Assembly (NCBI RefSeq): GCF_030867095.1
Contig: NC_081824.1
Coordinates: 47,836,882-47,900,881, forward strand
Direction: 5' to 3'
DNA length: 64,000 bases
DNA from: Alligator mississippiensis
Taxonomy: Eukaryota > Chordata > Crocodylia > Alligatoridae
The notes beneath the pieces were generated by a model, which saw nothing but the letters and a program-made list of their open reading frames with translations, was not told the origin of the DNA and made no database searches. Made by a program: the position numbers and the translations under genes. This document shows positions 1 through 13,157 of this stretch, one piece after another (within the stretch, counting starts at the first letter, position 1; every line of letters begins with the position of its first letter).

Positions 1-700
1 TCTCATCAGCAGAGGCAGAAAAGGATCTTGGAATCACTAATGACTCCAAGATGAACATGGGCTGCCAATGTGAGGACACGGTCAGGAAGGCTAACCACAC
101 CTTGTCATGATTCCACAGATGCATCACAAGTAGGTCCAAGGAGTTGATCCTCCCCCTCTATGTGACATTGCTGGCCACATCCCTCCTAATGTGCTGCGCC
201 CAGAACTAGATGCAGTACTCCAACTGTGGCCTGACCATTGAGAGGGTCCAGAGGAGGGCCACTTGCATGATCAGGGGGCAGCAGGGCAGACCCTATGAGG
301 AGAGGCTACAGGACCTGGACCTGTTCAGCCTCCACAAGAGAAGGCTGAGAGGGGATCTGGTGGCCATCTATAAACTTGTCAAGGAGGACCAGCAGGCAAT
401 GGGAGAGTCCCTGTTCCCTCGAGCACTATCGGGAGTAACAAGGAATAGCAGCCATAAGTTGACTGAGAGTAGGTTCAGGCTGGACATCAGGAAGCACTAC
501 TTCACAGTCAGGGCAGCTGGGATCTGGAACCAACTTCCAAGTGAAGTGGTGCTCACTCCTATCTTGGGGGTCTTCAAAAGGAGGCTAGATAATCACCTAG
601 CCAGGGTCATTTGACCCCAGCATTCTTTCCTGCCAGTGGCAGGGGGTCAGACTTGATCTGCTCAGGTCCCTTCCAACCCTACCAACTATGAAACTATGCG
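1..700 (+). mobile_element. CR1 LINE, 3' end of the reverse-transcriptase ORF and 3' tail
   Basis: The fragment is open at the window's left edge. Translation of 210-614 gives the CR1 ORF2 C-terminus (RVQRRATCMIRG, YEERLQDLDLFSLHKRRLRG, ending FKRRLDNHLA). The usual tail follows: gggggtcagacttgatctgc, then cccttccaaccc and short ATGAAACT-like repeats. It is downstream of gene 1 and not related to its function. Confidence 0.9.
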
Positions 701-1120
701 ATAGTGTGTCATCTGCACTCCTGTTTTCTCCCCTTTTCAAAATCCTGGATCCTCACATGGTTCTATTGCATTACATACTTTATAATAAATACATGCATTC
801 CAATAAGTTTTTTTCACTTTTATTTCATGCAAATATATCTTCTAATTATAGTCTTATTTAGCAAGCTACCTTGGTATGCAATACATTGTATTACCTAGTT
901 CATTACAGAAATGACAGAGATTTCTTAAAAAGCTGTGCATTTTCATTCTAATATTGAAGTGTGGTTAAAACCTTGAACTCAGTTTCACAGATTAAAGCTA
1001 TAAAACACCACTACATCATCTAATTTGATCTCCTGCATAAAAAAAGCCAGGAAATGCGTGTCCAGTTACAGCTATGCAATATACCTTAGCTGCAGTTTGC
1101 TTTTTAGTAGCCATATATGA
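701..1120. other. Gene 1 3' flank and probable 3' UTR
   Basis: AT-rich sequence between the CR1 tail and the GSTA stop codon. On the minus strand it probably carries the 3' UTR; an AATAAA signal is at 819-824. Nothing else is recognised. Confidence 0.5.
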
Positions 1121-4100
1121 TTAGACATTGAATGTTTGCTTCACTTGTGCAATATACTTCTCATCTGGTGGTGGCTTCCTCTGGCTTCCAGGTTGTAAGA
1201 ATTTCTTAATTGTAGGGATGTTGCTTATTCTTCCTTTAAAGGCCTAAAATAAAAGCAACATTTAGATTAAAATGCATGTAATTAAGAAAAATAAATACAT
1301 GCACACATGCCCCTCCCTTCCCCTTTCATGAGTAAAATGCATCTAGGAACAATATGTGGCCAGATATTCAGCTCAGTTTCTTCTATCTCCCCTTAAGAAC
1401 ATTGGGAGATGCAATGCAATAAAGATTTGCAAAATCCAGCCATAAATGCTCAAACTACCTATGCCTGATGGACATTCATGTTTCAGACCTGAGTAAAGTT
1501 CACCTTGGGTTTCATTTGCATTTTTTTTCCTTAAAAAAAAAAAAAAAAGGCAAACCATTCCATAATGTACAGGTTTTCTAAGAAGTTTAAACCTAAAATG
1601 TGAAAGATGTATCTCTTATTGTGGAAGAAAAACCACAGCCTCCCTGCAAAGAGAATGGAGACATGAAGAAATGTTCATTGTAAAGCAATCTGATAGCAAA
1701 GTTTAAGAAAACTAGTGCCTCTTGCCATGCATAATAAGGGTTATTAAAATTCTGGTTTTGTAATGAAGTCAGTAGGACTGTAGTCGGGGCAGTGGGAGTC
1801 ATTTACCTTCCCTAGTACCCATTTCTGTAGATTAAGACCCTGAATTTGCACTATGCAAGATAACAGTCATAGGTGTCTGAAGTCCAAGTTGGTTTTTTTG
1901 GAGGGAACAGCAAGTTGAGCTGTGGATCTAAAGAGAGACTCCAGGGGTTACAATGCTGCTTAGAGACCAGTATCAGCTTGTCACTCCAGTGCTGCAAGTG
2001 GCTGCTCTATCTTTACATTACTAAACTCTGTAAATTGGATAACAACATTAAGTCTGTTATATTCCTTGTTGGGATCAGGCAAAATGCTTACTTGCAGGAG
2101 AGGGAACTTGGAGAGTATATCCGATTTACATTCTTCTGCCATTAAAATAGCTTCAAGCAGATGAACATCAGCCCAGGTGAAATGGTTGCCAACAAGATAA
2201 TCCTGTCCATGATCTTTTAAAACCTGGGGAGTAAGAGAAAATAAAGAGATCTGAAGACTACAAGTGAAAGAGAATTTTTGGCTGATTACATGTGTGTCAG
2301 GAGCAATCCAAACAGAGTCCGCTTCCATAAGCAGAACTTTTTAATCTTCTAAAAAAAAGATTACAACTGTTCAGTTAAGCCTGAGATCCAGCATGTCACT
2401 ACCTCCCTCAACATCCTGCCCCATAGCAGTAGGAGTCCAGACCCACAGGATAGGTTACAGAGGTGGGAGTAGAGGAAGGGATAATTTATAGAAGAGGAAA
2501 GGATGGTTTACCTGCAATATGGCCAAGTTTTGATAAAAAGAAAGCCTCTTAGTTACCCAGAATACAGGATCCCCATTCGCATTCTACCCACCACACACCT
2601 AGAGACCCATCAAGTCAGCCAGACTAGGGTGAAATGAGGAAAAGCATTAGGTACCTGGATCATCTCACTAGGGTGAGGGAAATTGTCCTCATCACTAGGG
2701 GTTCTAACACCCCCACCACCCCAAACACACCTCTCCCTTACCACATTTTCCCCATCCCAACATGGGACCAGGGATTTGGTACTGGGTCTTCCCTGTTTAC
2801 TTGCTGTTACTGAGAGAATCCTGATTAATTTCTTTTCTTCCACCAACTAATGGAGTTATATTCAGTGGGTCACTACATCTGATCTGAAGTCATAATTGGA
2901 CTGCAATACAAGGTCATTACATTTTTAATACTATTAAATATCAATTAAATTTAATTAGGAACAGCAGTGTGCAACCCACAGTCAGATGGGTCACAAACTG
3001 GCTGGAGGGCTGCACCCAGAGAGTGGTGGTGGACGGGTCATTTTCAACCTGGAGGGATGCGGGCAGTGGGGTTCCCCAAGGCTCGGTCCTGGGCCTGCAC
3101 TGTTCAGCATCTTCATCAGTGACTTGGAAGAGGGGGTGAAAAGCATCTTGTTCAAATTTATGAATGACACTAAGATGTGGGAAGAAGTGGGCACGCTAGA
3201 AGAGAGGGAGAGGCTACAACTAGATCTGGACAGGATACAGAGGTGGGCGGATGAGAAGAGGATAGGTTTCAATACTGACAAGTGAAAGGTACTGTGCCTG
3301 GGGAGGAAGAACCAGCAGCATACTTACAGGCTGGGACACTCTCTTCTTGTCAGCACAGAGGCAGAAAAGGATCTTGGAGTCACTATTGACTCTAAGATGA
3401 ACACGGGCTACCAATGTGGAGACGCAGGTCAGGAAGGCTAACCGCACCTTGTCATGCATCCAGAGATGCATCACAAGCAGGTCCAAGGAGATGATCCTCC
3501 CCCTCTATGTGACACTGGTCAGGCCGCAGTTGTAGTACTGCGTCCAGTACTGGGCACCACACTTCAGGAGGGATGTGGACAGCATCGAGAGGGTTGAGAG
3601 GGCCACTTGCACGATCCTGAGGCCATCCTTAACAGACTAGCTGACAGCAATATCCTGAGGGATACCCAGCACAGGTTTGTTGCGGGTAGGTCTTGCTTGA
3701 CCAATCTTATTTCCTTTTATGACCAGGTGATCTATCACCTGGACAAGGGGGAAGAGATTGATGTCATATATCTTGACTTCAAAAAAGCCTTTGATCTGAT
3801 ATCTCGTGATCACCTCTTGACAAAGCTGGCTAACTGTGGCCTCGACCACACCACGATCTGCTGGCTGGGGAATTGGCTCCGCAGTAGGACCCAGAGGGTG
3901 GTGGTTGACAGAAGTCAATCGTTGTGGTGCGCAGTGACCTGTGGGGTCCCTCTGTCCTAGGGTCTATACTTTTTAACATCTTCAGTGATGTAGACATTGG
4001 TGTCAGAAGCAGGCTGGCCAAGTTGCACCTGTTTATAGAGTGTTGAATTATAGCATTGTTTAAAGTTTTCTTTATATTCAGCCTCAAGTTCTGTATAGCC

Positions 4101-7100
4101 TCATTGTTATCTGAGCTTTTCATTTTGCTGGTGTTCGCAGTATGAGCTGGTCTTGTTTCTTGCAAGCAGCTTATGGCCTTGAGTTTGCTTGCATGATGCT
4201 TCTTTCCTTTTTCTATCACTGTGAGAAGTTTTTCTAACACAACATAGTAATAGTTTTGTTACTAGCTCAAATTAACTGAACTTGGCACTAACCAGCTGAA
4301 TCAGAGGGATGAAATGATTGGATATGTTAATAAAAGGTGATAAAGGAGACCAATGAACTATGCTTAAAGTAAGACACCAGAAAAAGGCCAGATTACGAGG
4401 TATGCTCGTAATGGGACTTGTGAACAAAGGAATATGCTGACAGGATAAAATATGAACAATATACTGACTGCAGAAAGACCAATCCAAAAGAAGGAGTGAT
4501 CAAAGGAGCCAAGTTAAAGAAAAGCATAAAAGGGGGAAGCAAGAAAAAGTTAAGTGCGTCATTCTCATCATCATCATTTACATCATGAATCCAGCTTTCA
4601 ACACCTGTCTGGATCATCCCTGCCAACAATGCACCCTTTGCTTCAGAAACTGAGTGGCCATCTTTTCTGTGAGGCAAAATAACATCTGAGATTGGGTGAG
4701 ATCATTGTACTAAGTGTTTTTCTCTCTCTGAATATAGAAACTGCTAAGATAATACTTGTTGTACTAATAAAGTTAGACTTTAATTTTAGAACACCGAGTT
4801 GTCTGTGTTCGTATTTCATGTTCCATTTAAGGGTTAATTTTGCTTTAACAATTCCTAAGCACTATCTGCTAATCAGTGGTGTGAACAATACCACTGGCAA
4901 TATGCTATTTTGGAGGGCTGAATTCTCTCTCCCACCTTTACTTAGAGTAAATAGGAACTTGCTCTATGAGGAGCCTTACTGAAGCCAAAAACTGTTGGGG
5001 AAGAAGCAGTGACATGTCACTTGGCGGTCCTCTCTTTACATCCTTATAAATGAGCTTCATAGGGCAGTCATGAAGCTTTACAATTTACCTGCCCAGAAAG
5101 GGATTTCCTGCCCTGCTGGGACATTCCAAACACTATTAAAAGGCTTTTCCCTTTTATGGATCTGTGGTATCTGAGCAGCTAGTAGCTACCCCTCTGTCAC
5201 TTACCTTTTCATAGACTGGGAAGTACCTTGTTGTGGCCTTGTCAGTGATTAAAGCAAGGTTCTTTTCCTTTGCCTCAGGTGGTTGGAAAGGAAGGTACAT
5301 GATTATTCCCATCAGATCTGTTGTTCCTTCCACATACATATCAATCCTGAAACAACATTTTTATTCCACATTTAGCAGAGCCTGTTCCCTTTGAACATGT
5401 GATTTGTATTATTTCATTGTAATACAATGGCTGGGTGCTCAAGAAGCTAAATTATCTTTATATAAAAAAGGTTATTTGACTTTTTATCTTTACCTTTGCC
5501 ACTAGTAACATTGGAAATTCTCAAAGTTTATACAGGAAGGAGCTCATTTTTACAAACAGTTTTTCTTGTGATAAGTAAACCTATTGCTTACACAGAAAAA
5601 AGCACCAGTTGGATTTTAGTATGACTTGCTGAAAAAGATAAAAATCCTTTTTTTTTTTCTAAGCAACTGCACAGCTGTTGCAAATTTCAATTTTTGAATA
5701 GAAACTTAGAAATTTGAAAAGGAGTTTTCATGAATAGGTTTCCACATTTTTAAACAGCGCTGATTTTTGTTGAGTTATTCACTGTAAGCTGTTAATTGTT
5801 TAAGAGTTGGACTAATGAAGGTACAAGCATTATATAACTTGCAAGGATCTCTATAGAACAGTTTGAGAATCAGCGTCTTCATTATTTGAAGACAGTAATT
5901 TGACACTGATAGCAAACGGTGGAACTTAGTTGTACATAGTCAACACTACTGTAGCCAGGGGTGGAGTCTGACCTGAAGAATCTCTCTTCACTGTTTGGTG
6001 ATATTATTCAGAGAGTGAGATCTGACACTGATTTTGCTGAGTTGGCATGGGAAACACACACACCACCTTTTTTCTTTACAGAGGAAAAAGTTAGATTTGG
6101 AAATAACTGAGACACAATCAACATGATAACCCCCATACTAGGATTTCTGGAGAACCACTTTTCAGAAAAAGAAATACAGATCTGTACTCTTTCCACTGAA
6201 GATTTCTGTTGCGGTGGGGTAGACTGAGAAAATTCCACTGCTCACCAGTAACCTAAGCTACCATGCTGTGACTAGACTGTATTAAAGTGATGAATTCCTT
6301 ACTATGCTACTTGAATATCAGAAATAGGATGGTGTTGTCTGCACTGGTGTCTTACACAAGCTGTAGTTATTTTTAAATTGAACAAAAGTTGCGTGCTTTT
6401 GATCAACAGACTTAAATATACAAATGCCTTTCTGCCTCCAAAGACTGTACTCACTGAATAAAAAAATATTTAAAGTAAACAGGCTTTTGTTATTCCATTA
6501 CACCAGGGAGTGACTGTTGCCTCAAAAATTTAAGACACTTCTGGTCTCCATGCAACTGAAGGAACTCTATGGAAAGCCTAAAAAAAAAATCTCATTACTT
6601 TATCTGATTGATAGATGACTATTCATTAACAAAGACAAGTAATTCAAACTCCGGATTTGAAGAGTCAGAGTTTTAACAGCTTTATAAATTAATTTTTACA
6701 TGCAAAGCCGACTTAAAATGTGGCTTATTCCAGGTAAATTAAAAAAAATGAAGACACTGAATATCAGTAAAGGTAACGCTGTTACAGTACAGGGCTCTCT
6801 CCTTCAGATCCTTCCCATAGAGGTTGTATTTTGCTGCTAGGTAGCTGAGAATGGCTCTGGTCTGCACCATCTTCATCCCATCGATTTCCACCATGGGCAC
6901 TTGCTGAAACAGTAGGAGTCCATCTATGAAAAGGGAAGTAAGAGAGTAATTTAGTCCTGACAAACTGTTACTTCTTTGTACTGGAATCCAACAGAAAAGG
7001 CCTAATAATTTATAACAAATGTTTCCAATTCTATTTGAGAAATCCTATGCTTCTGTGAAAACCAGATCTCTCAAATTATCACATAACACAGATTACTTTG

Positions 7101-9172
7101 AATTGAGTAGGTTGTTTTATGTACCCCTCCCCTTCCATTCATAATCCCACAAGGTTCCCCTTCCATGGACAATCTGGATTAAAACAAAATGGAATAAACC
7201 ATTAAATTAAATAGGCAGCTAGACACAAACATACATTTTAAGTTAACTCAGTACATACTTGTGGCTAGCTCAGGCCACAGTCTGTGAACTTACCGCTGCG
7301 TAATTTTTCCAAGTCTTCCTTTGTTTCTATAAATTGTTCTTCAAACTGGAAAGCAGAAGAATATAAAGGTTTGTTATATTTTGTGGATCATAAATTAACA
7401 ATATTTTGCCTTGGAGTCATTAACTGAAAAACAGCTGATGTACACTCTCAAATTTTCCACGTGACAACATGCAATTCTATTTTTGAATCCCCTTTTTTAT
7501 TGCTTTGGGATTTTTTTGGCCCCTTTTGAAATAAGGGAGCATTTGACTGAGTATATCTTGTAGCAGAGGTTCACATGATGTGAATCTGAATAGCTCCACT
7601 GACTTCAGCAGAGCTATGCCAATTTATAGTAATTTGGGAACTGACCCAAAATTGTTCATACTTTCTTTCTTTCACGCTTTTTTTAGAGAAAATTTTTCAC
7701 AGTCATTCATATATTGCAAGTGAATCAGACAGAACTGAAAATATCACACAAACATGACAGCTCTTACTCTGATAAAAAACAAGAGTCCAAAAATCTCTTT
7801 CCTTGAATTTTTCCAAACAAGATGATAGCCAAGGTCTCCTTGAAAATGAAAAACCTTTTTCCAAGCAGTTTTTGATCAGATAATTTTATATTTTACATGT
7901 AATCCCAGAGAATCTTTCCCTGTACACGTCAGTTCTGCATCACCAAAAGCTATGAAAAATGACCTATTTGAGTGGTAAAAAACTGCAGCATTGTTTGCGT
8001 GCAGCAATATCAAGTTACCGTATTTACTCAAATCCAATACAATTTTTTCCCCTCCAATCAGTATGGGAGAATAAAAAGCCTTGTCTTAGATTTGAGTACT
8101 GGCCCAGGGCAGGTGGTGACTCAGCTCCAGATTCAGCCCCGGGCTCAGGGGTGAAAACAGAGTTGAGCTGCCAGCTGCTCTGGGCCTGGGTCACTCATGC
8201 AACAGGTGAGAGGGTGCATGATGTGGGGAGTGCAAGCGAGACAATGTAGTAGTGGGGAGAGAAAGGGTGCATGGGGAGACCCACAGAATATTTTGGGGGG
8301 AGTACAGGGGAGACCATGCAGCCTGTTCCCCGCCTCCCCCCCGCCCTTCCTCCCCATTCCTCTGCTTACCTTCAGCTCTGGCTCTGGCTCCAGCCCTGAC
8401 CCGACTGGCCCAAGAGCTGCCGCTGCTGCTTCTCCATGGCTGGGTTGGGCTGCCACTGCTGCTGCCAACTGCCCCAGAGCCAGAAATGTAGCCCAGAAGG
8501 CAAACAAGGAGGGGCATGGCAGGTGGGGAAAATGGTAGGGATAGGCAGGCAGGCGCAGGCACAGGCACAGGCCCAGGCACAGGGTGAGGAGGGAGGCAGG
8601 GGGGCAAGCATCAGAGGGCAAAGGGTAGGTATCTGTCCCCTTGCCCCCTGCTACTGCTTTGGGGGACACAAATTTAGAGAACAGTCTCCAATAATTAATT
8701 CATGGAAAATTAGAAAAAATTATAATTTTCTATCTAGAGAATCTAATTATTGGGGATGGTCTTACATACAAAGTCACCTTGGATTTGTGTAAATATGGTA
8801 TGAAAAAGAAGCCCAAGATAAACAGAATCCTTTATTACATGAAAGCTTTGTGTCATTAACATCTCTTCTACATATTATCAGGACAGTGCAAAAGATGTGA
8901 AGTACATCTGACATACAGAATTTATATCCAGTACCTTGTGACTGGTGTATGTACCTGTGTAATGACCCAAATACTGCAGTACTAAGATAAACAGCTACTA
9001 ATTAGTCAGATATTCTAAAGAGAGTGGTTGTTAAAACCTCTAATTAACTCCTAGTTAATATGCTCTGTTTAAAGGAGGTACAAACCTCTACTCCTGCTGC
9101 TGCCAACAGCCATCGGATTGATTCCATTTTACCTCTTCCATTAGCATAGTGCAGCTTCGGTTTTCCAGGCAT
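1121..9172 (-). CDS. GSTA: Alpha-class glutathione S-transferase, intact six-exon coding region (GSTA gene 1)
   Basis: Coding exons on the minus strand are 9086-9172, 7294-7345, 6791-6923, 5205-5346, 2092-2223 and 1121-1243. All introns start GT and end AG. The sum is 669 nt, giving 222 residues plus stop, equal to mammalian GSTA1, and the exon sizes and phases follow the GSTA pattern. The product should be a cytosolic homodimeric enzyme joining glutathione to electrophiles. Seen in the sequence: catalytic Tyr9 in KLHYANGRG, the glutathione site Gln54-Val55-Pro56 in [11 protein letters not shown], Gln67-Thr68 in VQTRAIL, and the C-terminal domain with GQDYLVGN and [13 protein letters not shown]. 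The start codon is the only ATG at the family position. Odd points: residue 15, normally Arg in this class, is Lys, and residue 10 is Ala rather than Phe. A possible AATAAA lies at 819-824 (minus), about 300 nt past the stop. The non-coding first exon was not found. Paralogue choice within the alpha class is uncertain. Confidence 0.93.
2966..3622 (+). mobile_element. CR1 LINE fragment in gene 1 intron 5
   Basis: Truncated at both ends. It encodes the CR1 region [37 protein letters not shown] and then the connection region, with frame breaks. It ends inside the coding part where a second CR1 piece starts, so the join is a rearrangement or a nested insertion. Confidence 0.85.
3623..4030 (+). 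mobile_element. Second CR1 LINE fragment, RT motif A region
   Basis: Encodes [20 protein letters not shown] and then [20 protein letters not shown], the palm motif A region of CR1 reverse transcriptase. It is very similar to the copy at 62.65-62.9 kb. It is cut off at about 4,030 where an LTR-like sequence begins. Confidence 0.85.
4041..4850 (+). mobile_element. Solo-LTR-like fossil in gene 1 intron 5
   Basis: The 810 bp block starts TGTTGAA and ends TTTAACA, an imperfect inverted terminal repeat with the TG...CA ends of retroviral LTRs. An AATAAA signal (4766-4771) is followed by about 80 bp, as in an R-U5 region. No internal viral coding sequence adjoins it and no clear target duplication is visible, since its left neighbour is a truncated CR1. 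The family is unassigned. Other explanations, such as a different AT-rich repeat, remain possible. Confidence 0.45.
4851..5204. other. Gene 1 intron 5 sequence, nothing recognised
   Basis: Unique-looking intronic DNA between the LTR-like block and exon 5. No ORF or repeat is recognised. Confidence 0.4.
5347..6790. other. Gene 1 intron 4, AT-rich, no feature seen
   Basis: An intron of about 1.44 kb with short A and T runs. The matching intron of gene 2 (34869-36370) is of similar size but carries a CR1 fragment that is not seen here. Confidence 0.5.
8016..8800. mobile_element. TIR DNA-transposon-like element, copy E1, in gene 1 intron 2
   Basis: The left end taccgtatttactcaaatcc is mirrored by the right end, whose complement reads taccatatttacacaaatcc. 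Both lie next to TA. The core is GC-rich (8.1-8.65 kb) with no transposase; the open frames there are compositional artefacts. Related copies are at 33.60-34.40, 55.82-56.42 and probably 22.37-23.07 kb. The superfamily is not assigned. Confidence 0.65.
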
Positions 9173-10117
9173 TATTTCAATTTTCTTGTTTCCTGGCAGA
9201 TTCAATGAATAAGAATCATTAAACATTTTTAAAAAGGAAGTATTTAAACATTTCAAGAGAGGTTTTGAAATTTGCCTACCAGTCTAGTAACTATTTGCTA
9301 AGTGCCCCTGATGGGATACAACTGAAGAAGGGAGTCATGTAATCAGTAATCATGACCCAAAAATCTGGGTTTGCCCCAAGCAGGTCCTCCTTGGCTTCAA
9401 TGGAGTAAATATGTCTACACCAACATGTCTACCTAAGGTCCACACTGGGAAGCACTGCAACAAAACTCCCTCCATGCATTCTACCAGGCCCGCTTGAGAC
9501 AGTATCCTTCAGAACAGATGTAATGTAGTCACCTTCATGCACTCTTTCAATAGGTGGAGTTTATTAGCATATGCTCAGTGACACACTCAGGTGGCTACAT
9601 TCAATCTGCTTTGGAGGATAACATGTGCGTAAGGCTAGTATGACATACTGCATTGTAGCATTCTCTTGAGCATAGTCCTGAAATGATGGAGACCTTACAC
9701 TGAATGACAGAACATGGAGTCATTTTAAAAGGTGGTAACTGATTGGGAGGAAGAAGAGAATAAGTAACTTTGCCCCCAAAGTCATATAGATGTCTATGAT
9801 GTAGAAGTGGCTTTCTAGATCATACAAATATTCCTGGAGACAAAAATCAACATAGCCTTAAATGCTGGCTAGAGCAGATCTGTAGGATACATATGGATAA
9901 ACCATTTGGTCCCTCAGGGCCCAGCTGATGGCTAATCCCCTGGTGGGATGTAAACTAGCCAGTCTTAGCCATCCAACCTACTACTATCTAACAACCCAGA
10001 GTGATACGCACCCACTGGGCCATGGCACTTCCTATGACCATGCATCTTTATCAGTCCACTCTTCCCCTTCCATTTCTGTAGCCCAGGAAAGGACAGTTGT
10101 CTGCCTGGTCCCCATTG
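9173..10117. other. Gene 1 upstream region
   Basis: This should contain the non-coding first exon and promoter of gene 1 if the gene has the usual GSTA structure, but no TATA box or splice donor could be tied to it with confidence. No repeat is recognised. Confidence 0.35.
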
Positions 10118-10680
10118 TAGAAAATCACAGAAAGGGTTGGAAGGGACCTCAGGAGGTTATCTAGGCCAACCGCCTGCTCAAAGCAGGACCATGCTCAACT
10201 AGATCATCCCAGCCAAAGCTTTGTCTAGCTAGGTTTTAAAAACCTCCAAGGATGGAGCTTCCACCACCTCTCTGGGTAACCTGTTCCAGTATTTTATTAC
10301 TTCCTTCTCCACACCCCCCACACCCTGTGAGAAAATTCTTCCTAATATCTAATCTAAACTTCCCTTGCTGCAACTTGAGACCATTGCTCCTTGTTCTGTC
10401 ATCTGCCACCACTGACAAGTCTAGCTCAGGGGCAGGCAATTATTTCAGGCGGAGGGCCGCTTACTGCGTTTTGGCAAGCCAATGAAGGCTGCATGAAAGG
10501 CAGCCAGGAGCAGATAAATATCAATTTTCTAAATTTTTTGGGGCCCCACGGGCCGGGTAAAATGGCCACATCTGGCCCCTGGGCTACATTTTGCCCACCC
10601 CTGTTCTAGCTCCATTCTCTTTTGAACCCCCCCCCCCCTTTCAGGTAGTTGAAGGCTGCTATTAAGTCCCCTCTCAGTCT
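10118..10680 (-). mobile_element. CR1 LINE 3' end, interrupted by a hAT-like MITE
   Basis: On the minus strand this is the CR1 3' UTR and the end of the ORF: tail ggttggaagggacctcagga (given on plus), then the complement of the C-terminal coding region. It resumes after the insert at 10427-10603 with the complement of the segment around TTCAACTACCTGAAAG. Confidence 0.8.
10427..10603. mobile_element. hAT-like MITE with 8-bp target duplication
   Basis: The ends are caggggcaggcaa and ttgcccacccctg, inverted copies of each other. The flanking 8-mers gtctagct (10419-10426) and ttctagct (10604-10611) match at 7 of 8 positions, as expected of hAT insertion. It is 177 bp, non-coding, and inserted into an older CR1. 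Confidence 0.8.
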
Positions 10681-10796
10681 CCAAAAAACGTTAACGTGCG
10701 TTAACCTCCTGCTCAGCCATTGCTTTTTGTGGCTACTGCTCTGTTCGGTAAAAAAGGCAATACCACTCTTCCTTTAGTTTGGGAGAAAGGCCTGGC

Positions 10797-10895
10797 TTCA
10801 TAGATTTCATAGATTTCTAGGGTTGGAAGGGACCTATTAGATACTCGAGTCCAACCCCGTGCTCTAGCCAGGAAAGAGCACTGGGGTTAAGTAAC
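10797..10895 (-). mobile_element. CR1 LINE 3' tail, very short
   Basis: The plus-strand text catagatttcatagatttct followed by agggttggaagggacct is the reversed CR1 3' terminus. Only about 100 bp is present. Confidence 0.75.
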
Positions 10896-13157
10896 CCTAG
10901 ACTTAGGCACCTAGTGCTAGGAAATGATTTACAGTGAAATATCGCAACCCCTTTCCCTGGCATTTCCCCACAGGCCAGCTTGAGTGGCTTCCTGCTCAGT
11001 TTACTGGTTGTGAGTATCCTATTCCAAGGGGATACATCTCTCCATTCATTGTACTGGGAGTCAAGGCACCTAAACTGAAAGCTGTAGATTTCTCAAGGTT
11101 GTAGGCTGCCCAAATCCTTCAGTGGATCTAGCCCCGAGTTTTGCCTGAGTAAATACTCAAATGAGTAAATTTGATCCTTTGACCCCCCCAACTCCCATTC
11201 TCACAGATTTCCCTCTTTTTATTCCCCTTTTGTCTTATTTCCTTGCCACTTCCTTTCTTTCCTAAATGTCTCCCTGCAGTCCCTTACTGCTTTTTTCCCC
11301 TTTAGTTCAATGCCCTTGGCCTGGCTGTTCTCCATTCTCTTCCATTCCACCCCAGCGCTCATAAAGCCTCTAAGTGCAGCAAACTGAAGCTTCCAGAAAA
11401 TGAACCACACTTATCTGTTGGATTCTGTCCTTCCCATGCCTCCAGCTGCTTAAGTCAAAAAGCAATTAATAAGCCAGAGGCTTTCCAAGAGCTTGTTAGA
11501 TTTTTCTCCCGTCTTTGGGTGGGGGAGGAGTGGGAGGTGGGAGAGGTGGGGATTGGAATTAACACTGTAAAGCACAAGAATGCCATCACTCTGCTGGCTG
11601 CTTCACTCAAAACAGCTGGGGAGGGGAGCAGCAGGGGGGAAATTTGAGAAGAAAAGAAACATCTGTTCCAACACAAGCTGAACTTAGCCAGTCCGGTTCC
11701 TTGAAGAGGAATCAGCTCAAGAATGAGCCTGTTTGCTCAGGAAAGGCTTGGACCACAGGGGAATTATGCAAGCTGGCCTAGGGTTGCACTTCTCAGTGCC
11801 TGATTCAGGCCAAGTGTTTAGTCCCAGCTTATGAGTGCAGGGCACTCCAGTGAATCTGAAGCTATATAGTTCAGAAGGATACTTCATTTTAGAACACTGA
11901 TTTATGCAATAATAGCTGAGCCCTTGGTTAAGCTACCTTTGCCTTCCTAATAATGATACTAGACACCATTTCCTTCCTAATAATGATACTAGACACCATG
12001 TTTTTATTTTGAAAATCTTGTATTTCCTTTCCACTCTTAAACTGTATTTCCTGTGATTCAACCTCTCTTGCCAGATGGCAGCAATCAGGCTTTTGGTCTT
12101 CTCATTTAACCAAAAAATATAAGTGCTGGTCCTGCAAAAAGCTCCAAACAAGGCAGACCTTCAATGGAGTCCAATGCAGGCCTCCTATTTACTGCAAGAG
12201 GCAGCACTCAAAGTAGTTTCCTACTGCCATGCCAAGTTCCTTCAAAGCTACACAGAGCAGTTCCATCCCTTAGCATGTAGCCCCCACTACAGCAAATCTG
12301 AGTCAACCCAGAGATGATGAACCAGTCATCAGGCAGGCACCAGCTTGTGGCACTGGCCCCTGTTGGAACTGAAGCCAAGTTATCTTGGATTGAAAAGCTG
12401 TGACTGCCATCTGAGCTAGAACTAACACCCTGATAGGATTATAAGTAACTTATTCCTAGAGACTTACAAACATTAACTACAAGTGGTGATGAAACCTTAA
12501 ACTCTCGATGGCTATGACTAAAAACTGGAGCCAAACTCTTCCCAGCCTTAGGCTAACTCTCAGTGAACTCACCAGGAGGTAAGAGTACTCAGTTTACCTG
12601 TCACTACTGCTGCCAAACACAGGAGACGTGGGACCTGATTCTGAATGGTTACAAAGAGGTTAGTTTCTCAACCACCTCGATCCAGACTTTTGCTTTCATG
12701 GTAGCTATAGTGATGTGCAGGCATCTCATGGCAGTGACAGACCCTGGCATGGAGGACCCCAAGTATGCTGCCTCTCCCCTCAAGTCACTCTTCCTACTCT
12801 GAATTTCACCAGTGAGGTCCCCTGCAGGCTTTCAAACCTTGAAGACTCATGAGCAGGCACAGAAGACCAACTCAGAACAATCTCTGATGCATTCCCAGGT
12901 TTGAAGCATGCTTGCAGGCAAAGTCCAAGTCCTCTTGAACCAAGCCAAGTCCTCAGTAACTTGACAAAGATCAAGTACTGCCATTAGGCCATGGATCCTA
13001 GGGCAGAGAAGTGAAATCTAATGCAGTTGCACAGTCCCAGGCATGTCAGGAATAGGGTATTCCTAACAGCGAAGTGGTAAATAACATGCAGTCCTGTTAT
13101 CTGCATAGAATAAACTGTACTGAAGTTAGACTAACTTGAGCCACACGCTTATCAGGC
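10896..13157. other. Intergenic region, largely unrecognised
   Basis: No gene is seen. A 29-30 bp unit (cttcctaataatgatactag...) occurs twice in tandem at 11942-12000. Predicted frames here are short and lack family motifs. Confidence 0.4.

Noticed and set aside
8145-8792. Long overlapping frames on both strands in GC-rich sequence
   Set aside because: They lie in the core of TIR element E1, have Gln/Ala/Pro low-complexity content, are open in several frames at once and show no domain motif.
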